NCBI RefSeq assembly: GCF_001278705.1
Contig: NZ_CP012600.1
Coordinates: forward strand, 2,977,917-3,041,916
Direction of reading: 5' to 3'
From: Bacillus gobiensis
GTDB taxonomy: Bacteria > Bacillota > Bacilli > Bacillales > Bacillaceae
Length of the DNA: 64,000 nucleotides
A program made the translations under genes and the position numbers. Each line of letters begins with the position of its first letter. The first letter of the stretch is position 1. The notes under the pieces were generated by a model, which was given only the letters and a program-made list of their open reading frames with translations, was not told the DNA's origin and ran no database searches. Shown here piece by piece: positions 44,503 to 54,590 of the stretch.

Positions 44503-46179
44503 TTAAGAGTACATTTTTTCCGGCGCTGATACACCGATCAGCTCCAATGCATTTTTCAATGTAATACGCGTCGCCTTCATTAGGGCAAGACGGGCCCGGC
44601 TCTTTTCTTCATTTTCAGGATCGAGCACTTTTTCTGCGTTATAGAAGCTGTGCAGTACTGACGCCAGCTCATAAATATAGTTTGTTACGCGATGAGGAAT
44701 TCTTTTTTCAGCAGCATCTGCCACGATTTCAGGAAAGCTTCCAATCGTCTTTAACAGATCGTATTCTTTTTCTGAATGAATTTCCTTCAGATCTAAAGTG
44801 CCTTCTGTTTGAATCCCGAGGCTTTCACCCTGCCTTATCATGCTGCAAATTCTGGCATGAGCGTATTGCGCATAGTATACAGGGTTTTCGTTGGATTTTG
44901 ACACGGCAAGGTCCAAATCAAAATCCATATGTGTATCAGCGCTCCGCATAGCGAAGAAGTACCGGACAGCGTCAAGGCCTACCTCTTCGATTAAATCACG
45001 CATCGTAACCGCTTTTCCGGTTCTTTTGCTCATTTTCATTTTTTCTCCGTTTTTATAGAGGTGGACGAGCTGGATGATTTCGACTTCAAGCGTCTCTTTC
45101 GGATAGCCCATTGCTTCGATTGCCGCGTTCATCCTCGGAATATATCCGTGGTGGTCAGCTCCCCACACATTGATTAGCTTGGTAAATCCCCGGTCTAATT
45201 TATCCTTATGGTAGGCGATGTCCGGCAAAAGATACGTGTAGGTGCCATCGTTTTTAATGAGCACCCGGTTCTTGTCATCACCGAAGTCAGTTGACCGAAA
45301 CCACGTAGCTCCATCCTCGTCGTAAATAAAGCCCTTTTCCTTTAAGATTTCTAGTGCTTGGTCGATTTTTTTATTTTCATATAAAGAGGTTTCTGAATAC
45401 CAAACATCGAACGGCACACGAAATTCTTCGAGATCGGATTTCAGTTTATCCATTTCGTATTTCAAGCCATATTCGCGGAAGAAGGACAAACGCCCAATCT
45501 CTTCCTCATGAATAAACCGGTCACCGTATTCGTCGGCTATTTTTTTTCCGATTTCGATAATATCTTCCCCGTGGTATCCGTCCTCCGGCATGTCTTTCTC
45601 AAGACCCAGCGCCTGAAAGTAACGGGCATCGACTGATAACGCCAAATTGTTGATTTGGTTTCCTGCGTCATTAATATAATATTCCCTGCTGACGTCATAG
45701 CCTGCTTTTTTAAGAGTATTGCAAAGAGAATCTCCGACTGCTGCACCTCTCGCATGGCCTAAATGAAGATCTCCCGTTGGATTGGCAGAGACGAACTCTA
45801 CCTGAACCTTTTCGCCTTTGCCTACGTTTGATTCCCCGTAAGCTTCGCCAGCCTCCAGCACTGCAGGAATTAATTCTGTTAAATAATGATTATTCATGTG
45901 AAAATTAATAAAGCCCGGTCCTGCAATTTCAATTTTTTCAATCGATGCTTTTTCCTTGTCAAATGAAGACACGACTTCATCAGCGATTTGCCGCGGCGCT
46001 TTTTTCGCAATACGCGCAAGCTGCATCGCCATATTAGTTGAGTAGTCGCCGTGGCTTTTATCCTTCGGTGTTTCAAGAACAACCTCCGGGATTTCTGCTT
46101 CGTCTGCCAAGCCTGCATTAAGTACAGCGGCTTTTATTTCTTCTTTCAGCTGATTTTTTATTTTTTCAACAATACTCAT
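44503..46179 (-). CDS. argS: Arginyl-tRNA synthetase
   Basis: Class I synthetase charging tRNA-Arg. 558 residues: N-terminal Add-1 tRNA-binding domain (about 1-110), HLGH signature at 139-142 in [21 protein letters not shown] near 373, and DALR anticodon-binding C-terminus. The ATG overlaps the ywiB stop (ATGA). No T-box leader seen. Confidence 0.97.
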   Translation of the reverse strand: MSIVEKIKNQLKEEIKAAVLNAGLADEAEIPEVVLETPKDKSHGDYSTNMAMQLARIAKKAPRQIADEVVSSFDKEKASIEKIEIAGPGFINFHMNNHYLTELIPAVLEAGEAYGESNVGKGEKVQVEFVSANPTGDLHLGHARGAAVGDSLCNTLKKAGYDVSREYYINDAGNQINNLALSVDARYFQALGLEKDMPEDGYHGEDIIEIGKKIADEYGDRFIHEEEIGRLSFFREYGLKYEMDKLKSDLEEFRVPFDVWYSETSLYENKKIDQALEILKEKGFIYDEDGATWFRSTDFGDDKNRVLIKNDGTYTYLLPDIAYHKDKLDRGFTKLINVWGADHHGYIPRMNAAIEAMGYPKETLEVEIIQLVHLYKNGEKMKMSKRTGKAVTMRDLIEEVGLDAVRYFFAMRSADTHMDFDLDLAVSKSNENPVYYAQYAHARICSMIRQGESLGIQTEGTLDLKEIHSEKEYDLLKTIGSFPEIVADAAEKRIPHRVTNYIYELASVLHSFYNAEKVLDPENEEKSRARLALMKATRITLKNALELIGVSAPEKMYS

Positions 46180-46589
46180 CCCTGCTCCTCCTTATAAGCG
46201 ATAGTCAATGTATGTAAATGTCTCTGATCGTGATCAACAAGCATGTCATAAACAAGTCGAATAGTACCGGAGCCAATTTCGATTTCTTTAGTTTCCACGC
46301 CCAGTTCAAGCTCTCCAAACGGCATTTTATAGAGTGTCCTCGTATGAACATCCGGCAAAAACCGCTGCTTCATCCGGATCGCGCCGGTCCTCATAATGAG
46401 CACTTCACCTGAGTGTGCTTTCACCGTTGTTTTCACTTTTCCTAAATCGTGTTCCTCATGATAAACGAGATAAATTTTATTATTTTTTAAATAATATTGA
46501 CCTGTCGTCTGAAATTCAATCGTCTCCGTATCTTTTCCTTCGTTTACGACCGATTGAACATGAATGCTGACGGGTGTCTCCCGATTCAT
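46176..46589 (-). CDS. ywiB: DUF1934 family protein YwiB
   Basis: 137-residue lipocalin-like beta-barrel family protein (DUF1934), function unknown. Alternating strands throughout ([35 protein letters not shown]). Overlaps argS by 4 bases, so translationally coupled, as in B. subtilis. Confidence 0.88.
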   Translation of the reverse strand: MNRETPVSIHVQSVVNEGKDTETIEFQTTGQYYLKNNKIYLVYHEEHDLGKVKTTVKAHSGEVLIMRTGAIRMKQRFLPDVHTRTLYKMPFGELELGVETKEIEIGSGTIRLVYDMLVDHDQRHLHTLTIAYKEEQG

Positions 46590-46663
46590 TGCGGCACTCC
46601 CTTTTCATGTTTGCTCTATGACTTGACTAGTATAATCATTCACGGGAAAAAGTTCAACCTGCC

Positions 46664-47029
46664 TTATGCAAACAAGCTTTGAATTCTCGCGGAAACTTCC
46701 CGCGGCCTTATATCTATGGAAGAAAGAGAATGAATATCGATCCACATCGGCTCATAAGTGCCTCTTTTCTTATTGGAAAATTCCTTTCCCTGCCCAGTGC
46801 CAAAATCACCTCCAATGATTTCAGCGAGAAAAAAATATTGCATACCATAAACTTCACTTTTGCCAGAAGGCCTTTCACAGTAATTTTTACGTTCAGCTGT
46901 TTCTCCGTTTTCGATTCCGCCTCCCGGAAAGACATAATAAGTTGAATCTTCTCTTTTTCGCTTGATTAAAGCGACTTGGTTGTTTTCTATTAAAACAGCA
47001 GACCCTCTGTCTCTCATGAATCTGTACAC
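46664..47029 (-). pseudogene. Broken Nudix hydrolase gene
   Basis: The frame is open for 121 codons but the Nudix box is destroyed. It starts normally (DRGSAVLIENNQVALIKRKRE, then VFPGGGIENGET), after which the expected REXXEE core is missing. The following NVKITVKGLLAKVKF is encoded in a different frame, and the product returns to frame at YGMQYFFLAEIIGG. So a deletion of about a dozen codons plus compensating frameshifts is inferred. The catalytic Glu pair is lost. Could also be sequencing error, but several changes would be needed. Confidence 0.6.
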
Positions 47030-47131
47030 TTCCTCTACCGTTTATCATAAATAATTTTATCAGAACTTTCAGTTAAGTCGAAAAAAATATATACTTAATA
47101 GAAGCACTGTTACAGATAAGGAGAGTTAACT

Positions 47132-48382
47132 ATGGTATTTATTTCTAACCACATTCGAGCGGTATTCGAAGATCTTTCGAATGATTTGAAAGTGAAAAAA
47201 GGCTTGGAATTTCTGAAAGCAGACAACGATCGGACGACTACTGATCAAATTGAACTGACCGAGATATCCGCCCCCACTTTTTACGAGGATGCCCGCGGCC
47301 AAAGGTATGCCGAAAAGCTTAAAGAGTTAGGGCTGCAACAAATTGAAACTGATGAGGCGGGGAATGTCTTCGGCCTCCGCTCAGGAACCGGAAATGGTCC
47401 AAAACTGGTAATTTGCGCTCACCTTGATACCGTTTTCCCTGCGGAGACAGATGTGAAAGCTGCTGTAAAAGACGGAAAGGTATATGCGCCGGGTATCAGT
47501 GATGACGGCAGGGGGCTGGCTGCTGTTTTAACCTTGACCAGGGCGCTTCAGAATGTGGAAATAGAAACAGAGGGCGACCTGCTGATCGGGGCTACCGTTG
47601 GCGAGGAAGGGCTTGGTGATTTGTATGGTGTAAAAGCTCTGTTTCAAAATCGCAACGACATCGACGGCTTTATTTCGATTGAGCCAGGTACTCCGGACAG
47701 AGTTGTTTATCAAGGTGTCGGCAGCCGAAGATACGAAGTGACGTTTACAGGACCCGGCGGACACAGCTTCGGCAGCTTTGGAACGGCAAGCGCCATTCAT
47801 GCGTTAGGGCGGGCGATTCATCATATTTCTTCTATTCAGCTGCCAAAGGAACCGAAAACGACATTTAATGTCGGGGTCATAAATGGGGGAACCTCAGTCA
47901 ACACGATTGCTCAAAACGCCTCGATGCTAGTAGACATTAGATCCGTTGCCCAAGAAGAATTAGCAAAGCTGGAACAAGTTATTTTAGGTTATATCCAGCA
48001 AGCAGCGGACGAAGAAAACGCCCATTGGACGCAAGATGCTATTTCTGTTCAATGCAAGCTAGTCGGCGACCGACCGGCCGGAACCCAGCCCGAAGACAGC
48101 TTGATCGTCCAAGCCTCACTTGCCTCTGCAGAAAGCTTGGGATATCAGCCGGAATTGGATCAGCCAAGCAGCACAGACAGCAACGTTCCGATCAACCTCG
48201 GTATTCCCGCAGTTACCCTGGGAGGCGGAGGAGATTCCGGAGGAGCCCATACCCTGGAGGAATATTTTGACCCAACGGATGCTTATGTCGGGCCGCAGAC
48301 GATATTACTGGCTGTGTTAGCTCTGGCCGGTGTAAAAGGAGTTTGTGAGCCTTTGTTAAAAAAGAAAAATTTAAAAGTTTGA
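47132..48382 (+). CDS. M20 family metallopeptidase (peptidase T-like)
   Basis: 416-residue zinc hydrolase of the M20 family. Putative zinc ligands: His in VICAHLDTVFP (about 93), bridging Asp in GISDDGRG (about 125), Glu-Glu in GEEGLGD (about 160, general base), Glu in SIEPGT (about 186) and His in GGAHTLEEYFD near the C-terminus. The dimerisation domain lies between. Substrate unknown: perhaps di- or tripeptides or an acyl amino acid. AAGGAGAG precedes the ATG. Confidence 0.9.
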   Translation: MVFISNHIRAVFEDLSNDLKVKKGLEFLKADNDRTTTDQIELTEISAPTFYEDARGQRYAEKLKELGLQQIETDEAGNVFGLRSGTGNGPKLVICAHLDTVFPAETDVKAAVKDGKVYAPGISDDGRGLAAVLTLTRALQNVEIETEGDLLIGATVGEEGLGDLYGVKALFQNRNDIDGFISIEPGTPDRVVYQGVGSRRYEVTFTGPGGHSFGSFGTASAIHALGRAIHHISSIQLPKEPKTTFNVGVINGGTSVNTIAQNASMLVDIRSVAQEELAKLEQVILGYIQQAADEENAHWTQDAISVQCKLVGDRPAGTQPEDSLIVQASLASAESLGYQPELDQPSSTDSNVPINLGIPAVTLGGGGDSGGAHTLEEYFDPTDAYVGPQTILLAVLALAGVKGVCEPLLKKKNLKV

Positions 48383-48537
48383 TTGCTGTAAACCAGTTCT
48401 TTTGAATTTTCTTCAGGAATGGTAAGAGGCTTTTCGGTGGCTAGGGCGAAATGAGCAGTATGCTTGTATTTTTTGATATATTTTAGATTTTCAACGGGGG
48501 CTTGTGCAAACTTTTCTGTGTACTCGTGATTTAATAG
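48383..48537. other. Intergenic spacer downstream of the M20 peptidase
   Basis: No gene or terminator-like hairpin was recognised between the peptidase stop codon and the tandem-repeat array. Confidence 0.4.
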
Positions 48538-48925
48538 GTTTGTGCGATCTTGAATGTGATCTTGAACCTGATTTTTGCGATTTTTAGGTGTTATTTGCGA
48601 TCTTGTCCTGTTTATTTGCGATTTTGAGATTTTTTTGGCAATCTTGTCCCGTTATTTGTGATTTCGGGATTTTTTTGTGATCTTGTATAAGAAATACTAG
48701 ATCGTTTGGGATTTCGCATGATCTCCCCTCATTTATGCGCGATTCTATCTTGTTTATGCGCGATCTTCCCTCGGTTATGCGCGATCTTTCCTCGTTATGC
48801 GCGGTCTTCCCTCGGTTATGCGCGATTTCCCCTCATTTATGTGCGATTTTCCCTCGTTATGCGCGATCTTTCCTCTGTTATGCGCTATTCCACCTTATTT
48901 ACGAGCGATCTTGCCTGATAATCGC
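48538..48925. repeat. Imperfect tandem array of about 20-21-base units
   Basis: About 18 units related to GCGCGATCTTCCCTCGTTAT. The units from about 48738 to 48920 are the most regular (nine in a row, 20-21 bases); earlier ones are diverged with GCGATCTTGTCC cores. The 21-base period keeps frames open on the plus strand, but no ribosome binding site or good start is seen, so it is not coding in my view. It lies between convergent genes. Confidence 0.85.
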
Positions 48926-48943
48926 ACGCTTGGCTTGAAATCC

Positions 48944-48978
48944 AAAAAGCACCGGAAAATTACTTCCGGTGCTCGTTT
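48944..48978. terminator. Terminator after the binding-protein gene
   Basis: AGCACCGGAA/TTCCGGTGCT perfect stem, 6-base loop; minus strand is followed by five T. Ends the peptide-transporter operon. Confidence 0.9.
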
Positions 48979-50600
48979 TAATTTGCTCCAGTCAGCGACC
49001 AATTTTGAAGATCTTTATGAAAGCCGAATACTTTCGGTTCTCCCTCTTCTACTTTTTTGCTTACTGCTGCAAAGTCATTGTCAGAGTATAGTGTGAATAC
49101 AGGCAGGTCCTCATTCCATAATTTTTGCAGCTCTGAATAGATTTTTTTTCGTTTTTCTACGTCAGGCTCGGCTTTGCCTGCTTCTAGTAATTCATCAGTC
49201 TGTTTACTGCTGTATTTTGGATAGTTCGATGAACCGCCGGTTTTATAAATAGTAGAAATATCTGGATCAAGTGTATTCGTAAAGCCGATGAACATGATAT
49301 CATAGGCTCCTTTTTTCGCAGTAGCCAGCAGTGTTGGGAAATCGTAGGTCGTTGTTTTCACTTTTAACCCGATCGCTTCCAAGTCCTGGGTGATAATATC
49401 GGCAGATTGTTCTCGAACTTTGTTTCCTGTAGGTACGATAATATTTAGCGGCTTATTAAAGTCCCAGCCGGCGTCTTGCAGCATCTGCTTTGCTTTTTCA
49501 GGATCATACGTGTACTTCTGAGATTCTTTATCTAGATAAGGGCTGACGGATGTGTACGGTCCATCGACAATTTCTCCTTGACCTTTTAACAGCTTGTCCA
49601 CGATGGCCTGACGATTAATTGCATAGGCAATCGCTTGTCTGATTTTCGCATCGCCGACATTTTCTGATTGGGTATTAAACATGATGGTTTGGTATCCAAA
49701 CGTTTTATCGAACTTGGTCGTAACATTGCTGAGATTTTGTACCGTTTCGAAATCTTGGGCGGCAATTTTTCCAATTCCGCCAGCAGCATTCATGCTAAGC
49801 TCACCTGTTTGCAGCTGCGCTACTATATTTGCAGCAGGCATGATTTTCACAAACATTTTATTCAGCTTTGGCTCGCCTTTATAGTAGTCTTTATTTGCTT
49901 CAAATTCGACATATTGATCTTTCTTATACTGCGTGAATTTAAACGGGCCGTTGGTTACCGTCGGTTTTTGCATAAATGGATCCTTCGATAGATCCTCCGG
50001 TTTTACATCACCGAGCACGTGTTTAGGCAAAATCATAAATTTTGAACCGAGCTGTTCTTTCACTAAATTCTCATCGACAGGATTTTTTGTTTTAAAAGTA
50101 AACGTCTTATCGTCGACTTTTACCACCGATGGGATTTCCGTTTTCCCTTCAGCAAGTTTTCCGTTTGCGTCTAATCCATCAATGATCGTAAGGTAGTTAC
50201 CTACGCTTGTTTCTGTTTTCGGATTCGCAACAAGATTCAGAGTAAAAATGGCATCATCTGCTGTCACTGGCTTCCCGTCAGACCAATTGGCATCTGGATG
50301 GATTTTAATTGTGAAATTCTGATTATCGGTTGTTTCAAATGATTCCGCCAGCTTGGGCGTAAAGCTTTGCGGCGCATCCATATCCAAAAACGTATCAAAC
50401 ATAAATTTTTCGATAAACTGTCCGGCAACATCTGTTGTATTAATCGTATTAAAGGTAACAGGCGGATTGACCATGCCGATAAACATGCTTTGCCCTCCGG
50501 AACTGTTTGATGAGGTGTTCGTTCCCCCGCCGCCGCAGGCTGCAAGCACGATCAAAGATAAGATGGCGATGCTGCAATAAATTTTTTTTAAAGCCTTCAT
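48978..50600 (-). CDS. Peptide-binding lipoprotein of an ABC importer
   Basis: 540-residue extracytoplasmic solute-binding protein of family 5 (OppA/DppA/DppE type). Lipoprotein signal with lipobox LAAC and Cys22, followed by a Gly/Ser-rich tether; the family signature WSDGKPVTADDAIFTL is near 108-123. It is the last gene of a five-gene transporter set, downstream of the permeases. The ligand cannot be read from sequence: peptide, or acylated amino acid given the amidohydrolase upstream. Confidence 0.92.
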   Translation of the reverse strand: MKALKKIYCSIAILSLIVLAACGGGGTNTSSNSSGGQSMFIGMVNPPVTFNTINTTDVAGQFIEKFMFDTFLDMDAPQSFTPKLAESFETTDNQNFTIKIHPDANWSDGKPVTADDAIFTLNLVANPKTETSVGNYLTIIDGLDANGKLAEGKTEIPSVVKVDDKTFTFKTKNPVDENLVKEQLGSKFMILPKHVLGDVKPEDLSKDPFMQKPTVTNGPFKFTQYKKDQYVEFEANKDYYKGEPKLNKMFVKIMPAANIVAQLQTGELSMNAAGGIGKIAAQDFETVQNLSNVTTKFDKTFGYQTIMFNTQSENVGDAKIRQAIAYAINRQAIVDKLLKGQGEIVDGPYTSVSPYLDKESQKYTYDPEKAKQMLQDAGWDFNKPLNIIVPTGNKVREQSADIITQDLEAIGLKVKTTTYDFPTLLATAKKGAYDIMFIGFTNTLDPDISTIYKTGGSSNYPKYSSKQTDELLEAGKAEPDVEKRKKIYSELQKLWNEDLPVFTLYSDNDFAAVSKKVEEGEPKVFGFHKDLQNWSLTGAN

Positions 50601-50633
50601 AGGTTTTCCCCTCCGTAATTACAAACTGATGTA

Positions 50634-51548
50634 TTATCTAAAGCTTTTTGGATCCAAGGCATCTCGCAGCCCGTCGCCCATAAAATTAATCGATAGAACG
50701 GATAGTACAATCATTAAACCAGGCGGAATCCAAAGCCAGGGCTGAGTTCCTAATACTGTGAGAGACTGTGCTTCCGTCAGCATATTTCCCCAGCTTGCGG
50801 TTGGCGGCTGCACACCCATACCAAGAAAGCTTAATGATGTTTCGAGAATAATAGCAGACGCCACTCCAAACGTCGCATTGACCAGTATCGGAGCCAGACA
50901 GTTCGGCAAAATGTGCTGAAACACGATCTTAGGTGCAGAGTAGCCAAGAGCAACACCCGATTTAATATAATCCATTTCTTTCACAGCCAGTACACTCCCC
51001 CTGACGAGGCGGGCGACAGATGGCCAACCAAGCAACCCAATTACGACAATAAGGTTAAAAAGGCTCGGGCCAACGATACTCACCAATACAAGAATGACCA
51101 TTAAGTATGGAAATGACATAAAAATATCTGTTAAACGCATAATTACCGCGTCCACCCATTTGCCGAAGTAGCCGGCAATTGCCCCAAGAACAGTTCCGAT
51201 GACGATATAAATCGCAACAGCCCCAATCCCTACTGAGAGAGAAACTCTGGAAGCATAAATCAGCCTGCTTAATAAATCTCTTCCCACTTGATCAGTACCC
51301 AAGACATGGGCAGCTGACGGAGAGGCTGCGAATTCCCCATGTACGGCATAGGGACTAAGTGGCGCCAGAACCGGAGCAAATATAGCAACAAGAACAATCA
51401 ATGTAAAAATAACAAGTCCGACAACCGCCAGCTTATGTTTAAAAAACCTTCGCGTAATGACACGCAGATTGCTTTCTTCTTTCCCTAAAGATTCCGTCAC
51501 ATCGGGCAATTTTATCTCTGTATCGACCTTTGGATTTGCCAAAGACAC
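50634..51548 (-). CDS. ABC peptide importer permease, DppC/OppC type
   Basis: 304-residue permease with an N-terminal cytoplasmic stretch and about six helices. EAA-type coupling motif around ALGYSAPKIVFQHILPN (about 200-216). GTG at 51548 chosen: AAAGGAG is 8 bases upstream, while the GTG at 51557 overlaps it. Second permease of the set, 18 bases after the first. Confidence 0.92.
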   Translation of the reverse strand: MSLANPKVDTEIKLPDVTESLGKEESNLRVITRRFFKHKLAVVGLVIFTLIVLVAIFAPVLAPLSPYAVHGEFAASPSAAHVLGTDQVGRDLLSRLIYASRVSLSVGIGAVAIYIVIGTVLGAIAGYFGKWVDAVIMRLTDIFMSFPYLMVILVLVSIVGPSLFNLIVVIGLLGWPSVARLVRGSVLAVKEMDYIKSGVALGYSAPKIVFQHILPNCLAPILVNATFGVASAIILETSLSFLGMGVQPPTASWGNMLTEAQSLTVLGTQPWLWIPPGLMIVLSVLSINFMGDGLRDALDPKSFR

Positions 51549-51566
51549 AGCAGGCACTCCTTTCTG

Positions 51567-52517
51567 TTAGTTGTATTTGATTCTCGGATCAGCTACGGAA
51601 TATAGAACATCAGCCAGTAAATTAGAGAATAATACAGCGAACGCAGCCAATAAATTGACAGCCATCAGGGTAGGATAGTCCCGGGATCCAATGGATTGGA
51701 TCGTTAATTGGCCCAGCCCCGGCCATTGAAAGATTTGTTCGGTAACAACTGCTCCCCCGATCAATAAAGGGATGTCCATACCGACAATTGTAATAATTGG
51801 AATAAGTGCGTTTCTCAGCGCATGTTTATTTGTGACAACAAATTCTTTTACTCCTTTGGCCCTGGCTGTCCGTAAATAATCCTGCCCCAGCACCTCCAGC
51901 ATGCTCGATCTGACGTAGCGGACCATACTTCCTGCGATGCCTGTTCCCAGAACAAGGCCCGGCAACAGCATATGAAGAAAAGTATCCATAAATCCGCCGG
52001 AGCCGCCTAACGTGTTCATGCCTCCGGTTGGCAGCACCTGAAAAATTAATGCAAAAACATAGATAGCTCCCAAACCGAGAAAGAAATGCGGAATTGAGAT
52101 ACCGAGAAACGAGAACGTTGTCGTTAAATAATCTGTCCATGAATACTGCTTCGTCGCACTGATGATCCCGATCGGAATGGCAATTAAGTAGGCAATAACA
52201 AGAGAAAATCCCATCAGAAGAAGGGTTGGGCCAATCCTTTCAGCAATCATACCCATGACCGGTTCATACGTCGTAAAGGAATTGCCAAAGTCTCCTTTAA
52301 ATACATTGATCAGCCAGTGCCAGTATTGGACATAAATAGGGTCATTCAAGCCAAGGGCTTCCCTTTTGATTTGGATATCCTGCTCAGTTGCATCAGGATT
52401 AATATACATTTCGACAGGATCGCCGGGTGCCATGTTTACAATGAGAAAATTAAAGATCGTTACCCCTAGCAGAACAGGGATTGCGATAAGCGTCCTTCGC
52501 ACAATATACTGGAACAT
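51567..52517 (-). CDS. ABC peptide importer permease, DppB/OppB type
   Basis: 316-residue permease, MFQYIVRRTLIAIPVLLGVT start typical of the family, about six helices and the ARAKGVKEFVVTNKHALRN coupling loop. ATG at 52517 overlaps the stop of the upstream ATPase gene (TAATG), showing translational coupling; the frame is open to 52637 inside that gene. Confidence 0.92.
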   Translation of the reverse strand: MFQYIVRRTLIAIPVLLGVTIFNFLIVNMAPGDPVEMYINPDATEQDIQIKREALGLNDPIYVQYWHWLINVFKGDFGNSFTTYEPVMGMIAERIGPTLLLMGFSLVIAYLIAIPIGIISATKQYSWTDYLTTTFSFLGISIPHFFLGLGAIYVFALIFQVLPTGGMNTLGGSGGFMDTFLHMLLPGLVLGTGIAGSMVRYVRSSMLEVLGQDYLRTARAKGVKEFVVTNKHALRNALIPIITIVGMDIPLLIGGAVVTEQIFQWPGLGQLTIQSIGSRDYPTLMAVNLLAAFAVLFSNLLADVLYSVADPRIKYN

Positions 52518-53539
52518 TAGTTCACACCTCCTTGCAGCGGAAAATGGCAAGCAACAGATTGATCGCTGCCAAGCAGCTTCGGTGTTTGCTGTCGGCAAAT
52601 GTCCTTCGCGATTGGGCATCTTGTGTGAAAGCTGCATCCTTTCGGGGGATTCGCAGGACTGGGTACATCTCCTTCAAGCACAATTCTTTCCCGGTCCCGC
52701 AAATGTGGATTTGGGATTGGATAGGCGTTTAACAACGCTTGCGTATATGGATGCTTCGGATGTTTAAAAATGTCCTCCGTTTTTCCGATTTCAACAATTT
52801 TTCCAAGATACATGACGGCGATTCGATCACTAATGTATTTCACTGCTCCTAATCCGTGAGCAATAAACAAATAGGTTAAACGGAATTTTTTCTGCAAATC
52901 CTTTAACAAATTAAGGATTTGCGCTTGAATGGAAACATCAAGTGCGGAAACTGGTTCATCACACACAATTAAATCAGGCTCCAGAATTAACGCACGGGCA
53001 ATTCCGATTCTTTGCCTTTGCCCGCCTGAAAACTCATGGGGATATCGATTTTTATGCAGTTTCGTAAGGCCGACGATTTCAAGGATCTCCTCCACTTTCT
53101 TGTTTGCCTCCTCTTTGCCGGCCAGCTTGTGTGCCAAAAGCGGCTCAGCCAGCAAATCTCCCACTCTTTTTCTCGGATTCAGTGATGAATAAGGATCCTG
53201 AAAAATAATCTGCAGATTGAGGCGTACCTTTCGCAAGTCATTTCCTTTAAGTGTCGATAAATCATTTCCTTGAAAAATGATTTGCCCTTCCGTCGGCTCT
53301 TCCAGCTTAACTATCGTCCGACCTGTTGACGATTTTCCGCAGCCGGACTCGCCAACCAGCGCCAACGTTTCACCTGGATTAATAGCAAAATTCAATCCAT
53401 CCACTGCTTTGACGTGGCTAACGGTCCTCGATATAATCCCTTTTTTGATCGGATAGTATTTTTTCAGCTGCTTAATTTCAATGAGCGGCTTGTCCGTTTG
53501 CTTTTCAATTATGTTCTTCTCAGCCATCGAAACACTCAT
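52517..53539 (-). CDS. ABC peptide importer ATPase, OppF/DppF type
   Basis: 340-residue ATPase. Walker A GESGCGKS at 63-70, signature FSGGQRQRI, Walker B LIVCDEP, H-loop His in FIAHGLG (the usual Asp after His is Gly here), and the oligopeptide-ATPase C-terminal motif with cysteines (GCSFHTRCP). GAGGTG precedes its ATG, which overlaps the preceding stop by 4 bases. Confidence 0.94.
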   Translation of the reverse strand: MSVSMAEKNIIEKQTDKPLIEIKQLKKYYPIKKGIISRTVSHVKAVDGLNFAINPGETLALVGESGCGKSSTGRTIVKLEEPTEGQIIFQGNDLSTLKGNDLRKVRLNLQIIFQDPYSSLNPRKRVGDLLAEPLLAHKLAGKEEANKKVEEILEIVGLTKLHKNRYPHEFSGGQRQRIGIARALILEPDLIVCDEPVSALDVSIQAQILNLLKDLQKKFRLTYLFIAHGLGAVKYISDRIAVMYLGKIVEIGKTEDIFKHPKHPYTQALLNAYPIPNPHLRDRERIVLEGDVPSPANPPKGCSFHTRCPIAKDICRQQTPKLLGSDQSVACHFPLQGGVN

Positions 53540-54555
53540 GCACGCACCTCCAATTCTAAAGCAGCCTCGCTGTATAACTGATCTTCATACAACCAGCACC
53601 TGACCTTATGCGCCTCTTTTCCGGCAAGGGAATCCAACTGCGGCTTCTCCTCAAGGCATTTCTCCATTGCAAGTGGGCACCGCGTATGAAACCGGCATCC
53701 CTTCGGCATATTTTGAAGAGTAGGAACTGTTCCAGGTATCGAATAGAGCCTTTCATGCTTGTCCGATTCCAGATGTGGGATCGATTGCATCAGCCCTTTC
53801 GTATAAGGATGCTTCGGATCATCAAATAATGTGAAAACATCCGCTTCCTCTACCACTTGACCGGCATACATAACAAGTACTTTATCAGCCATTTCGGCAA
53901 TGACTCCTAGATCGTGGGTAATTAAAATGATGGCGGTTTTGGAATCCTCCCGTAAATCCTTCATTAGCTGCAGGATCTGCGCCTGTATCGTGACATCCAA
54001 AGCAGTTGTAGGCTCGTCGGCAATTAAAAGGTTCGGTTGACAGGATAAGGCCATTGCGATCATGACCCTTTGCCTCATACCGCCTGAGAGCTCATGGGGA
54101 TACTGGTCGATAATTTCCTCCGACCTTGGAATTTTTACTTTCTTCAGCATTTCAATCGCATATTCTCTCGCCGCTTTTGCGTTCATGTCCGTATGAAGCC
54201 TGATCGATTCAATCAGCTGGTTCCCAATCGTGAAAACAGGGTTGAGCGACGTCATCGGCTCCTGGAAGATCATTGAGATTTCATTGCCGCGGATGTGCCT
54301 CATATCCGCTTCTGTCTGCTTGGGGATGTCAATTCCATTTAACTGAATTGAGCCTTCTTTTATATATCCATGCTTTCCCAAAAGACGCATGATCGACAAA
54401 GAGGTAACGCTCTTTCCGCAGCCTGATTCTCCAACAATGCCAAGTGTTTCACCCTTTTCAAGCGCAAAGGAAACCTCTTCAACCGATACAACTTCCCCTT
54501 TATCTGTTGAAAATGCTGTTTTTAATTTATCTACTTTGAAAAATGGTTGGGCCAC
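53536..54555 (-). CDS. ABC peptide importer ATPase, OppD/DppD type
   Basis: 339-residue ATPase. Walker A GESGCGKS at 42-49, signature LSGGMRQRV, Walker B LLIADEP, H-loop ITHDLGV, and C-terminal GCRFHTRCP cysteine motif. GTG start at 54555 behind GGAGGTG. 35 bases after the amidohydrolase gene. Confidence 0.94.
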   Translation of the reverse strand: MAQPFFKVDKLKTAFSTDKGEVVSVEEVSFALEKGETLGIVGESGCGKSVTSLSIMRLLGKHGYIKEGSIQLNGIDIPKQTEADMRHIRGNEISMIFQEPMTSLNPVFTIGNQLIESIRLHTDMNAKAAREYAIEMLKKVKIPRSEEIIDQYPHELSGGMRQRVMIAMALSCQPNLLIADEPTTALDVTIQAQILQLMKDLREDSKTAIILITHDLGVIAEMADKVLVMYAGQVVEEADVFTLFDDPKHPYTKGLMQSIPHLESDKHERLYSIPGTVPTLQNMPKGCRFHTRCPLAMEKCLEEKPQLDSLAGKEAHKVRCWLYEDQLYSEAALELEVRA

Positions 54556-54590
54556 TCTTGCACACCTCCAATTGGTTGTTTGCCAGCTTC

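Noticed and set aside
46590..46663. T-box leader for argS-ywiB
   Set aside because: The upstream gap is too short and no T-box sequence or anti-terminator stem was seen.
48538..48925. CRISPR array
   Set aside because: Units follow each other without unique spacers, and no cas gene is in the window.
48706..48938. Open frames with repeats such as MRDLPSVMRDLSS
   Set aside because: Produced by the 21-base period of the tandem DNA repeat; no ribosome binding site and all frames give similar low-complexity peptides.
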